Part shown: positions 1-7,425 of the stretch, one piece after another | Layout: every line of letters starts with the position of its first letter | How positions within the stretch are numbered: position 1 is the stretch's first letter | Assembly: GCA_900696515.1 (NCBI GenBank) | Contig: CAADGK010000070.1 | Coordinates: forward strand, 1-35,387 | DNA from: an uncultured Nitrosospira sp. | GTDB taxonomy: Bacteria > Nitrospirota > Nitrospiria > Nitrospirales > Nitrospiraceae | Reading direction: 5' to 3' | Length of the DNA: 35,387 nt | The notes under the pieces: model-generated | The model's database searches: none | Seen by the model: only the letters and a program-made list of their open reading frames with translations | What the model was told of the DNA's origin: nothing | Position numbers and translations under genes: made by a program

Positions 1-287
1 GTGGTGATGGCCAACGCCACGATTTGCCTGGTTTGAGCGTCAAGGGCTTCAAGACCGACCTCGTCCCTGAAGAGTTCCCAAGTCGCCTCGAGACAGGCTG
101 GCTTTCTCTCCAGCCCGGCAAACAAGTCGGGCACGAACGTAGTTCCCAATGTCTCGGTAATCTCTCTCAAGACCGTCTGTGCGGTCAGGTAGCGCGAGCG
201 TTCAGCATTGTATTGGGCGCGCTCAGCGTGTTCGGTCGTTCTGTCCTGTGCCGTAGCCTGCGTCACATGAAGAGGTGTATCGATCAT
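1..287 (-). CDS. AhpD/carboxymuconolactone decarboxylase-like protein (5' part only)
   Basis: An open frame reads leftward from an ATG at 285-287 and leaves the window, so only about 95 N-terminal residues are visible. The helical stretch FAGLERKPACLEATWELFRD followed by LDAQTRQIVALAIT matches the N-terminal half of the AhpD-like alkylhydroperoxidase / carboxymuconolactone decarboxylase fold (pattern LxxRPxxLxAxxxLxxxxG..LDxxxRELVALAVS). The catalytic CxxC/His region would lie beyond the window edge, so peroxidase chemistry cannot be confirmed. The start lies 10 nt after the stop of the thioredoxin-fold gene at 298-552, and GAAGGG precedes it, which implies one operon. The neighbour could supply reducing equivalents (inference). 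Confidence 0.75.
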   Translation of the reverse strand, partial: MIDTPLHVTQATAQDRTTEHAERAQYNAERSRYLTAQTVLREITETLGTTFVPDLFAGLERKPACLEATWELFRDEVGLEALDAQTRQIVALAIT

Positions 288-297
288 GGTTGACCCT

Positions 298-552
298 TCA
301 CTGGTCTCGCTGGTTTGAGTCGGTTACCTTTCGGAGCAACCACTCTTTGCTCGGCATACCTGTCGCCACGGTCTGGCCATTGATGAGCACAACTGGCAAA
401 ACTGAAAAGCCTAGTCTTTCAATATCTTGGTCTGTGAGCGGATGAACTGTCACGGTCCAGCTTGGATACGCTGCCTCAACGTCTTTCGCGAGTAACCGTA
501 TCGATTGCCGTGACAGACAACTGTCGTGAAAGTAGAAGTCGACTTGCCGCAT
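298..552 (-). CDS. Small thioredoxin/glutaredoxin-fold protein
   Basis: This is an 84-residue protein. The N-terminal beta strand (VDFYFHDSC) places a single cysteine, C12, where thioredoxin-fold proteins carry the CxxC; the second position is Ser (CLSRQ), so it is a monothiol type. The segment GFSVLPVVLINGQTVATG contains the cis-proline loop, and it ends with a helix (KEWLLRKV), all typical of glutaredoxin-like or thioredoxin-like small proteins. It is upstream of, and in the same operon as, the AhpD-like gene (10-nt gap). A likely role is a thiol electron donor or thiol-disulfide exchange partner. No clear Shine-Dalgarno precedes the ATG at 552. Confidence 0.7.
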   Translation of the reverse strand: MRQVDFYFHDSCLSRQSIRLLAKDVEAAYPSWTVTVHPLTDQDIERLGFSVLPVVLINGQTVATGMPSKEWLLRKVTDSNQRDQ

Positions 553-874
553 GAGGGCAGGATAGGCCTGTCAGGTTAATGGAATCTGTAAGCTGGATCA
601 CAAGGCAGAAACAGCTGCTCAGATTAGAAGGTGGGGATATCCCGTGCCGTTGAAACTCGAAGAGAGGGGGGGCGGTGAGTGACCATTCACTGGTCACACG
701 AGCCTACCAGACAGGCGAAACGGGCGACGACGACAAGGAAGGGCGAGACGAGCCTATCCTACGACTGGTCAGTTTGCTTCACGAGAATCCGACGCATCTA
801 GATGCTAACCCTATGTGTTCCCGGCGTGTTCTCTTGAGAGCAAAATAGGCCCCAATTCCTCTCAATTGGACTGA
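553..874. other. Intergenic region, no intact gene seen
   Basis: About 320 nt lie between the divergent thioredoxin-like gene and the phosphodiesterase remnant. I see no convincing ORF, tRNA or terminator. The right end may contain decayed upstream coding sequence of the glycerophosphodiesterase remnant (the frame before the TGA at 872-874), but similarity is too weak to call. Confidence 0.5.
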
Positions 875-1351
875 GCTCAACTGAACCAGGAAAACAGCAA
901 AGCGCTGTTGCTGGAGCGGTATTGTGATGCTCTGACAAGGGTTTGCGTGACGGTCTCAGAGAGGATTAGTGGACCTGTCATCTATGCCTCATTCTTCCAG
1001 GATGAGTTGCTCACAGTTCGTCGTGAAGAGCCCATGGCACAGACTATGGCCTTGATTGAAGCAGTGCCCGTCAATCAAACGGCTTGCGCGACTGACGCGC
1101 AAGCCACCCATGTCGGTGTAGCATTCGAAATGCTCGCAGCATCATTTCTCAAGACCCTTCACGACTACTCGCTCCGGGTCTTTGTCTACACCGTCAATAA
1201 ACTAGCCGACATCCAGATGGTTACGACTATGGGTGTAGACGGCATCATTTCGGACTATCTGGAGCGGTTGCTGCAAGCCCTGCCCGGGAGGGTGAGAAGG
1301 TATATCGAGCTACAGAGAAGGACTCGTGTCACGTCGCATTCAGATGGATGA
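875..1351 (+). pseudogene. Glycerophosphodiester phosphodiesterase remnant (C-terminal part)
   Basis: The frame is open from just after a TGA at 872-874 to 1351; the only early start is a TTG at 908 with no ribosome-binding site. The C-terminal part FVYTVNKLADIQMVTTMGVD-GIISDYLERL is the diagnostic end of the GDPD TIM barrel (W/YTVN..D...L...GVDGIxxDxP). An upstream VIYASFFQDELLTVRREEP matches the mid-barrel strand of the family. The N-terminal HRG motif, the first catalytic histidine and the metal-binding E..D of intact GDPD (about 240 residues) are missing, so this is a truncated, probably dead copy. A reading as a short functional protein is unlikely. Confidence 0.6.
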
Positions 1352-1401
1352 CTCAGCCTGAGTTGTGGAGTCTGATCCGACCCCGCTGTCCGATGAGCAG
1401 A

Positions 1402-1764
1402 TCAGTGGGCCAGCTCATACCGGACGGCACGCAGCAGTTCCTCCACTCCAAACGGCTTACGAAACATCTGTCGCGCGCCTAACAGGCTGGCCGTCTTCTT
1501 CATATAGTCCGTACCAAATACTCCCGAAATGGCAATGACCTTAGTGTCCAAGAACTCTCGTGTGAGTGCCAGGATTGTATCGGGTCCATTCAACTCCGGC
1601 ATCACAATATCCACGATGACCAAATCGGCTGGCCTTTGGCGGTACAACCTGAGGCCCTCATGCCCGTTGGATGCCTCCACCACCGCGTAGCCGGCAGCTT
1701 GAAGCGCGGTGGAGAGTAAGGTGCGAATAGATGCGTCATCATCCATTACCAATATCGTGGCCAT
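1402..1764 (-). CDS. Stand-alone response regulator receiver (CheY-like)
   Basis: The 120-residue protein is a single receiver domain with no output domain. Acidic triad residues D8, D9 and D10 begin the fold, the phospho-acceptor is D52 (IVDIVMP), the signalling Ser is S80 (AISG) and the conserved lysine is K103 (RKPF). It probably acts as a phosphorelay intermediate or by protein-protein contact. It lies on the same strand as a second receiver (1955-2338), about 190 nt downstream of it, and the two share similar layout, suggesting duplication. No cognate kinase is adjacent. Confidence 0.92.
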   Translation of the reverse strand: MATILVMDDDASIRTLLSTALQAAGYAVVEASNGHEGLRLYRQRPADLVIVDIVMPELNGPDTILALTREFLDTKVIAISGVFGTDYMKKTASLLGARQMFRKPFGVEELLRAVRYELAH

Positions 1765-1954
1765 ATCACTCCGTTGAATACGGATCGCCTCGGGCGATGA
1801 ACCTGTTGGAGTCTACTTGAAATCGTACGACTTGCAATGAAAGTCGACATAGCTTGAAGGAGACATGCCGCGAACCAACGGCTTCCCACGCTCAAGAGGG
1901 AAGCCTAAACGGTGCCCTTCCCGGCTGAAGGGTAAGAGGCTTCCACCGCGTGTA

Positions 1955-2338
1955 TTACGTGTATGAATTGAGCTGCGGTTGTCCTAGCTCCCCCTGGATG
2001 GCTTGGAGCAGGGCAGTGAAATCCAGGGGCTTCTGGAAGGTCAGCCGGGCCCCACAGCATACGGCCTTCTGCAACTCATCGGGGTGCATCCCACTCATAG
2101 CCATGATCTTCACGTCTGCATAGGTGTGGGTCAATGCAACGATCACCTCCCACCCGTTCATCTCCGGCATTTCTAGATCCGTGAGCACGAGATCCGTCGG
2201 ATGCACCCGGAACTGTTCGATCCCAAGTCGTCCATTGGCCGCCTCCCATACCTGATAGCCGGCATCCTCCAGCACCTGGACGAGCAACCGACGCACAGAT
2301 GCCTGATCCTCGATGATTAGGATCGTGGCCACACGCAT
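1955..2338 (-). CDS. Stand-alone response regulator receiver (CheY-like)
   Basis: This 127-residue receiver domain starts at the ATG at 2336-2338 (MRVATILIIEDQ). A longer in-frame extension of 32 residues upstream has non-globular sequence and was not used; AAAGGA lies about 13 nt before the chosen start. Acidic residues E10 and D11, phospho-acceptor D54 (LTDLEMP), the MAMSG motif and the FQKPLD lysine are all intact. No DNA-binding or enzymatic output domain follows, only a short tail. It is preceded on the same strand, 49 nt away, by the zinc-ribbon gene at 2388-2633, so the two may be co-transcribed. Confidence 0.9.
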   Translation of the reverse strand: MRVATILIIEDQASVRRLLVQVLEDAGYQVWEAANGRLGIEQFRVHPTDLVLTDLEMPEMNGWEVIVALTHTYADVKIMAMSGMHPDELQKAVCCGARLTFQKPLDFTALLQAIQGELGQPQLNSYT

Positions 2339-2387
2339 GACCGCACCGCTTTCCTTTACCATGTTCCACCCACGATCACCCATGACC

Positions 2388-2633
2388 TTACGCGGCAAGC
2401 GATTCGATGGACTCGGATTCCCACGCCAACTCAACGAGCTCCGGGTCCGTCACAGCCGCAGATGTAACCAGGTTCGGCTTGGCCTGTTGTTGACGGTGCT
2501 GCTGGATAAGCGCATCATCACGATGGCCACAATTGAAACAGCGCCAGCTGCGGTTCCACATGTCGCCATAGCTGCCTTCCATATCGATCATGTGCTCTTC
2601 CAGCATCAATCCCTCACAGCGTATACAGGTCAT
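2388..2633 (-). CDS. Small zinc-ribbon protein
   Basis: This is an 81-residue protein. Two CxxC knuckles (C3-C6 in MTCIRCEG and C32-C35 in RCFNCGH) enclose about 25 residues, which is the layout of a zinc ribbon. The remaining 40 residues are polar and probably disordered. The start at 2631-2633 was preferred to a much longer in-frame extension because GGAGGG sits directly upstream and the zinc knuckle begins at residue 3. Such proteins are commonly found near signalling genes; a role as a regulatory or adaptor protein is inference only. The receiver at 1955-2338 lies 49 nt downstream. Confidence 0.75.
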   Translation of the reverse strand: MTCIRCEGLMLEEHMIDMEGSYGDMWNRSWRCFNCGHRDDALIQQHRQQQAKPNLVTSAAVTDPELVELAWESESIESLAA

Positions 2634-3321
2634 GGCTGCCCTCCGTTGGTGTGTGCCGTGTCGCTCAATCAACCGTACCAGGTACGAGGATCCGCGATAG
2701 ATCTGAACGAGGTACGTCGAAAGAGGGGGGCGACGGATGTGGCCCGGCGATCTGAATGGGCCGGTTGTTAGATCGGTATTTGAGTTGCAGCGGAAACGGA
2801 CCACATGGGCTATGGTCCCCAACCCCTCACCGGATGGTGAAGGGCCTTGAAAAAAGCGCATCTGCATTAAGCATAAATTCAGGCTTGTCCCTCATTGTCC
2901 GGTGCGTGTGCGATCCGGATTGTGAGTGTGAGGTGCTCAGTTTCATGAGAATCTGTGGTGGATCTCAGATGAGGAACAGACTTCGTCAGTCGCTCGTGAG
3001 GATCAAGAGTCAACACGACGACGCATTCCCATACGAATCTGCACGGCTCACATTTCACGCGATACTGATGATTCAATGGCTCATCCCGCATCTCGCCTAT
3101 ACACACCCTCCGTCTACCAGGTGTGTAAGGTGAATGAGGCCCTCTGCCGGCTTAGTTCTTGATGAAATTCACCGAGCGGTATGGGTACACAGCGAGCAGA
3201 GCTCGGAACCACTATGAAGAGTTGGAATCTTCAATTCGAGGTAGGTGGAACGATTCAGGTATGCTGGGGAAGAAATGCATCCGTTCTGATCTCGGTGCGA
3301 CAAGGTTCTGTGGTGATGCTG
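2634..3321. other. Intergenic region, nothing recognised
   Basis: About 690 nt lie between the zinc-ribbon gene and the PilZ gene. Short open frames exist on both strands, but none has a plausible start with ribosome-binding site, a recognisable motif or amino-acid composition typical of a real protein. I see no tRNA, repeat or terminator. Confidence 0.5.
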
Positions 3322-3888
3322 TTAGGTCGGTGTGCTTGTGAGATCTTGAATGACCAGGTCTAGCCGTTGCCGCTCGGAGTCGGTCATCCGAAAGAAGGCG
3401 AGCCCAAACATCGGTCCGCTGACCCATTGTATGGTTGCTGCCTCAATCATCAATGGCCAGTCCAAGCCTGGCGCATAGATCCGGAGTTCGAGGGTAAGGC
3501 CAGACGTCAGGGAGGCAGCACTTTCCACCCGACATCCACCCGTTGAGAGATCGAGGATTGTCCCTGTTCCGTCCAGTGTCGGAGCCGCACAAAACGTCGT
3601 GCGGAATTGGACTCGAAAGCGTGGGGTGATCCGACGCTCCCGGACTTTCAGGTCCCACACTGCCAGGCCATCGACTCTCCCATCAATGACTCGCTGCCCG
3701 AAGGCGATACCGTAGAAATCTGCCTCGTCCTCGCTGGCGTAAAGACCCTCCGCAGTCAATTCACGACTCTGAATGCCACGAGGATGCTGGATTGAGATGT
3801 AGATACGTAGGCGCCACTTCTGTCTGTGTGGGTCATGTTGTGGAGCAGATTCAATGGTGTACCCTTCATACTCGGCACGTTTCCCCAT
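3322..3888 (-). CDS. PilZ domain protein (putative c-di-GMP receptor)
   Basis: This is a 188-residue protein. The C-terminal half is a PilZ domain: the RxxxR signature lies in RRITPRFRVQFR and the second motif, DLSTGG, matches D/NxSxxG, both required for cyclic di-GMP binding. The N-terminal 85 residues (EYEGYTIESAP..., KWRLRIYISIQ, EADFYGIAFGQRVIDG) form a small alpha/beta region seen as a stand-alone unit in many proteobacterial small proteins. The start at 3886-3888 was chosen over a GTG 20 codons upstream because it fits the domain boundary; GGAGAAAGG lies about 14 nt before it. It probably links c-di-GMP level to surface or exopolysaccharide behaviour. Confidence 0.82.
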   Translation of the reverse strand: MGKRAEYEGYTIESAPQHDPHRQKWRLRIYISIQHPRGIQSRELTAEGLYASEDEADFYGIAFGQRVIDGRVDGLAVWDLKVRERRITPRFRVQFRTTFCAAPTLDGTGTILDLSTGGCRVESAASLTSGLTLELRIYAPGLDWPLMIEAATIQWVSGPMFGLAFFRMTDSERQRLDLVIQDLTSTPT

Positions 3889-4110
3889 TATATTTACTAG
3901 CGCCTTTCTCCAGAGTGAGCTGGTGTTCGATGTGCCGAAGAATACCACATCACGATCACACTGCCATCATCATGTGGGATCTCATCTTCCCAATGCACTT
4001 CCGTTGCTGAATGATCCTCTGGATGATGGCAAAGCTGGAATCGTTGAAAAGGTCCTTGCGATCGAAACCAACCTCTCGGTCGACAACCTACTCACTTGCC
4101 TCGGTTTATC

Positions 4111-4452
4111 CTACGTGCCTATCACCGGCGCGTCGCTTCGACCAGGCGTATAAAATGGGGTCTCGATATTATTGGCCCGATGCCATATATGGCGTATGGC
4201 CAGACGGAGGCGCTCCAGGAGGATCGGCTTCAAAATGAACCCCGCTTGTCTCTGCCGCAACTCTTGCGTCCGGCTCGTCAGCGAGCAGTGCTGCGGCGTC
4301 TCGAAGGTGTAAAGGATGCGAAGGGTAGGCTGCCGACGTAGTATGGTCTGGGGGATCGAGAAGGTGTCTGTAATCAGCGCATCGGGCTCGCGAGGCGTAA
4401 GGCCGGCAGGGCCCTGGCGGAGAACAGGATAGGAGAGAAAAGCCGTAGGTTG
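4111..4452 (-). pseudogene. Receiver-domain remnant
   Basis: The frame is open between an upstream TGA (4453-4455) and a TAG (4111-4113) but has no usable start. It contains PDALITD, then a shortened SIPQTILRRQPTLRILYTF, and then GFILKPILLERLRLAIRHIW. This order reproduces the phospho-Asp strand, the helix 3-strand 4 segment and the conserved K-P loop plus helix 5 of a response-regulator receiver, but the N-terminal acidic pocket is absent and the middle is shortened. I read it as a degraded receiver; the similarity is partial, so a chance resemblance cannot be excluded. Confidence 0.4.
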
Positions 4453-4529
4453 TCACTAATGCAGAAGTCTGGGATTAGTGGTTGGCTGTACACAGAGGTA
4501 ATCTCAATGGAAACACGTAGAAATTCGAA

Positions 4530-5225
4530 TCAGTCAGCAATTTGAAGTTTCAGATCATCGAAATAGGTCACCGCATCAGACTTCGTCCACAGCCCGATTC
4601 GCCCTTTTCTAAACGTTTCGTCACACAGATTAAATACGGGGCGCTCATCGAAGGAGACTTGAATGTTGCAACCCTCCATACGCACCCGGAGTTGGTGCCA
4701 GTGGCGCACATCAATGATGTGATCGAAATTCTGGATCATGTGCCGGACCCCTTTCACGACTCGATAGATTCGGATGTTTTGTTCTAGCGGGTTGGCTCGT
4801 GCAAGATAGTAGTTGCGGTCGTCTGTTGCCCGCCAAATGAGGCCGCCTCCCATATCGGCCTTGCCATCAATGGGCAGCAGCTTCACTCTGAGATCGACAT
4901 TTTCTGACTCTGTGCCTTGCACCAGCACCAGTTTGTAGGCGTGTTCCGCCCCCTTCCCCTGGAGCTGAGCCAAGACATAGGGTGGACTGGTGGCCTTGTC
5001 CGTCGCAGTGACTTGCCAGTCCCCGGCTGGTCGCCCATCGAACAGGGTCCCGATTTGAAAACCGTGGGGGACTTTTCCCCGCAGGTCCTGATCAAAATTC
5101 CAGAGCTGTACCTCCGCGGCGGTCGCGGACCGATGGCTAGGCATAAGTGCCAGTGCACTGCCACACCATAGCCAAATGGATAAAGCTGTTATCAATGCAT
5201 TGTGTTTGGAGACCTTCAACGCCAT
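4530..5225 (-). CDS. Exported concanavalin A-like (LamG/DUF1080-type) protein
   Basis: This is a 231-residue protein. A signal peptide covers roughly residues 1-37 (hydrophobic ALITALSIWLWCGSALAL, then SATAAE). The mature part has the beta-sandwich pattern of the LamG/3-keto-disaccharide-hydrolase-like fold: GGGLIWRATDDRNYYLARAN, then a W-H-x-L-R-V strand, then GRIGLWTKSDAVTYFDDL. Catalytic residues for sugar hydrolysis cannot be assigned, so binding rather than catalysis is possible. The start is the ATG at 5223-5225, preceded by GGGAAGAAG. It is the last of three minus-strand genes for exported proteins (with 5304-5961 and 6068-6841) that may share a transcript from the sigma-54 promoter near 7070. 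Confidence 0.75.
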   Translation of the reverse strand: MALKVSKHNALITALSIWLWCGSALALMPSHRSATAAEVQLWNFDQDLRGKVPHGFQIGTLFDGRPAGDWQVTATDKATSPPYVLAQLQGKGAEHAYKLVLVQGTESENVDLRVKLLPIDGKADMGGGLIWRATDDRNYYLARANPLEQNIRIYRVVKGVRHMIQNFDHIIDVRHWHQLRVRMEGCNIQVSFDERPVFNLCDETFRKGRIGLWTKSDAVTYFDDLKLQIAD

Positions 5226-5303
5226 GTGACTTCTTCCCAACAAAGATGAGCGAAAGTCTCATACGGGTGAAAGTTTGCTGTATTCTTCTCTTTGGATCGC
5301 ATT

Positions 5304-5961
5304 TCAGAGATCGATTTCCATTCCGGCTGGTTCAGTTTCCCCACCCGGCAGCGTTCGCTTCACCGGATAGTGGACCTCATGGGTCTTGGGATCATGCGAG
5401 CGTTCCATGACCATAAAATGCGCATCGTAGTCCTTGTAAAGGACTTGGTCATTCTTTCACATCGAGGCGGTCCCCCACCCAGCCAGGTGGAGCCAGGTTT
5501 TCGGATAGAGTGGATCGCCATTGTTTGAATCCCCATGTTCATAAATTCTGGTCGCAATCCCCCCACCCTGATACGGAGCTCTTCGGGGCAAACCGATCAA
5601 AGACGATTCGATGCTGCTGAGAGCCCTCAACGAACTCAGCTATCACCCGTCCCGTGCTGGTACCTTCATTCACCTCGATGTCGATCGTCCCTTTCACTGA
5701 ATTCAGGTGTTTGCCCGCATAGTCTAGATGATCCCAGGGCGTCGGATCGTTCATGCTGCCGATGAGGAACGCGTGATCACCCTTGAGACGAAATGTGCTG
5801 CTATAAAATGGTTGCTCAGCGGCTTTGAAAATTCTGGTACCTTCAGCTCCCTTGGGTGTCCCAAACTTGCCTTCTTCGGAACCCGATGTCTTTACATGAC
5901 TTCCGAAAATCAATGCAGCGATCAGCAGAATGTATCAAGCCTTGAATGGTCGTCGGGTCAT
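5304..5961 (-). pseudogene. Broken exported protein of unknown function (two premature TGA codons and a frameshift)
   Basis: An ATG at 5959-5961 with GAGGAAG about 10 nt upstream starts MTRRPFKA, then TGA (5935-5937), then YILLIAALIFG, which together make a signal peptide. The frame continues through FKAAEQPFYSSTFRLKGDH and VIAEFVEGSQQHRIVFDRF. At a run of six Gs (5559-5564 on the plus strand as Cs) the sense shifts by one base and continues as IATRIYEHGDSNNGDPLYPK and TWLHLAGWGTASM. It meets a second TGA (5457-5459) and resumes with KNDQVLYKDYDAHFMVMERS up to the stop at 5304. The reconstructed protein is about 217 residues. I do not recognise the family. One extra G in the homopolymer would explain the shift, and both TGA codons could be former TGG codons. 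Confidence 0.8.
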
Positions 5962-6067
5962 GTGATGTGCTTCCTCGTTGCTCGATCAGCTACTGGGAGT
6001 CGGATGACGAGATACTGCGCACAATTACAACATCGTAACAGCCGTCCGATCATGGCTCTCTATCTCC

Positions 6068-6841
6068 TCATTTTGCTTCAAAGGACAGATCCAGTGACAC
6101 TGTCTCGTTCGGTTTCACGGTGATCTTCTGCACCTGCGTTCCTACAATCGGATGCCACGCCTTGATCTGGTACGTGCCGGCAGGGAGGTCGGCTAGGGCA
6201 AACGAGCCATTACTGTCCGTTACGGCATAGTAAGGATTGTCGATCGCATACCCCCAATTCTGCATGTACGGATGCATGCCGCACTGCATGGTGAACACTT
6301 TTCGCCCTTTCACCAACTGAACGATATCAGTCGTCCCGCTCGAGTTCAGTGCAGGGCGATGGAGGACGATATCGACTCCTGCAAGGTCGTAGGCATACCC
6401 CTGAATGTCATGGGCCACCGGATCTCGATTGACCACGGTAACTCGACGCTTGTCGCTGACCACGGTCACGAATGGCAAAAACTGGCACATCGTTGCTTCG
6501 ACTTCAGCATCGGTGAAGGTAAACGGCTTGCCTTTTTGAATGTCCTCAATAACGATCACCACATCTTTAAGGCCGCCCTCCTGACTAACAGTAACTTCTT
6601 TCAGAAGGCGATGTCCGTTTCCATCTGACAGCTCCCCACAAAATGCACGGTCTGGGTAGCGGTGCAGTTTGAATTCTTTTGGCTCCGGTACCGAGCCCTT
6701 GAACGTGACCTTCCCCCGCACGATCGCGCCATCAGTCACGGTTCCGGACTCATAGGCCTCGGCGTTTTCCAACCACCCAAGGCTCAGCAGAGCTGATACA
6801 CAGATCATCATCCACAGTCCTGTCCATGTCGCTGTTTTCAT
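6068..6841 (-). CDS. Exported cupredoxin-like protein with C-terminal carboxypeptidase-regulatory-like domain
   Basis: This is a 257-residue protein. The signal peptide is residues 1-29 (ending ENAEA). A beta-rich domain follows, with VNRDPVAHDIQGY (H144) and MQCGMHPYM (C187, H190, M193). The spacing His...C-x2-H-x2-M is that of type-1 copper sites in cupredoxins. The last 60 residues (AVTDSNGSFALADLPAGTYQIKAWHPIVG) are a carboxypeptidase-regulatory-like beta-sandwich. A role as a periplasmic copper or electron-transfer protein is inferred; copper binding is not proven. It has a strong ribosome-binding site (GGAGGGGAG). A sigma-54 promoter on the same strand (7063-7076) with an upstream dyad (7173-7187) precedes it, leaving a leader of about 210 nt. 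Confidence 0.82.
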   Translation of the reverse strand: MKTATWTGLWMMICVSALLSLGWLENAEAYESGTVTDGAIVRGKVTFKGSVPEPKEFKLHRYPDRAFCGELSDGNGHRLLKEVTVSQEGGLKDVVIVIEDIQKGKPFTFTDAEVEATMCQFLPFVTVVSDKRRVTVVNRDPVAHDIQGYAYDLAGVDIVLHRPALNSSGTTDIVQLVKGRKVFTMQCGMHPYMQNWGYAIDNPYYAVTDSNGSFALADLPAGTYQIKAWHPIVGTQVQKITVKPNETVSLDLSFEAK

Positions 6842-7062
6842 ACTCCCCTCCGATTTTATAATTGCTGTCGCACAGTTACCGCCGGATCGGCTCTATCCGA
6901 ATGACTGATCAGCCTGAGCGGAAACCGCTGGATTTTGGGTACTCACCAAACAAGTGTCGGGGTGGACTGTCATCCCAAGGCCTTAGAGCAATCGCAACGG
7001 CTGCACCGATTACCTAAACGACCGATGGTGAGGTGATCCTCCTGCCTTACAAAATTTCAGAA

Positions 7063-7076
7063 GCAACTCGTATGCC
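7063..7076 (-). promoter_or_regulatory. Sigma-54 (-24/-12) promoter, leftward
   Basis: On the minus strand the element reads AGGCATACGAGTTGCTT, with GG (7075-7076) and GC (7063-7064) separated by exactly 10 nt, as sigma-54 RNA polymerase requires. It agrees with the consensus TGGCAC-N5-TTGCW at GGCA and TTGCT. Its 17-base core differs at one position from the element at 13984-13997. Transcription would start near 7051 and run into the cupredoxin-like gene (start 6841). Confidence 0.75.
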
Positions 7077-7172
7077 TGATGAAGCTGACACGACATCTAC
7101 TGATTTTTTCAATGCCTTAGTATAGAACTGTGACAGGAGGAGAACATGCAAGACTCCAAGTAGATGAGAAAC

Positions 7173-7187
7173 ATGCAAACTTTGCAC
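7173..7187 (-). promoter_or_regulatory. Upstream activator dyad for the leftward sigma-54 promoter
   Basis: Read on the minus strand this is GTGCAAAGTTTGCAT; its inner 13 bases (7174-7186) form a perfect odd palindrome. It lies 96 nt upstream of the -24 GG of the promoter at 7063-7076. A near-identical dyad (13874-13888) sits 95 nt upstream of the second sigma-54 promoter. Position and symmetry fit a binding site for an NtrC-family activator, most simply the one encoded at 15797-17155 (inference). Confidence 0.65.
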
Positions 7188-7425
7188 GGTGATGGTCGAG
7201 GTTTCGTCCCGGGTGATAGTGAAGTCCGGCATCACCACTTGCAACAGGATGAATGCTGCGGCAGATACTTCCCGGGGGCGCCGTACGACAACGTGTGGTG
7301 CGTCACAAAAAAACAACGGAATCGAGAGAACATGAACCTGCTGATGAATCATCACCCACACACACGAAGGAGATGTGTCGGGCAGTCCTGACAAGAGCAA
7401 AACCTGACTCACCGAGGACCGAGGC

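Larger units (their letters stand above)
6842..7425. other. Divergent regulatory region between the cupredoxin-like gene and aceE
   Basis: The 584-nt gap holds no convincing gene. It contains the leftward sigma-54 promoter and its upstream dyad (separate entries). For the rightward pyruvate dehydrogenase operon I found no strong sigma-70 or correctly spaced sigma-54 promoter; GAGGACCGAGG directly precedes the aceE start. Confidence 0.6.

Noticed and set aside
1351-1363. ACTCAG-C-CTGAGT dyad between convergent genes
   Set aside because: Too short with no loop and no T-run for a terminator, and no second copy was seen to suggest an operator.
5457-5937. TGA recoded as tryptophan or selenocysteine in the gene at 5304-5961
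   Set aside because: The same gene also has a frameshift, TGA is a normal stop for the other genes here, and no SECIS-like element was seen; decay is simpler.
7228-7242. Sigma-54-like GGCATCACCACTTGC in front of aceE
   Set aside because: The GG-to-GC gap is 11 nt, not 10, and sigma-54 tolerates this poorly; its distance from the dyad also does not match the other two promoters.
7164-7391. 75-residue open frame upstream of aceE
   Set aside because: No ribosome-binding site, unlikely composition, and it covers the activator dyad region.
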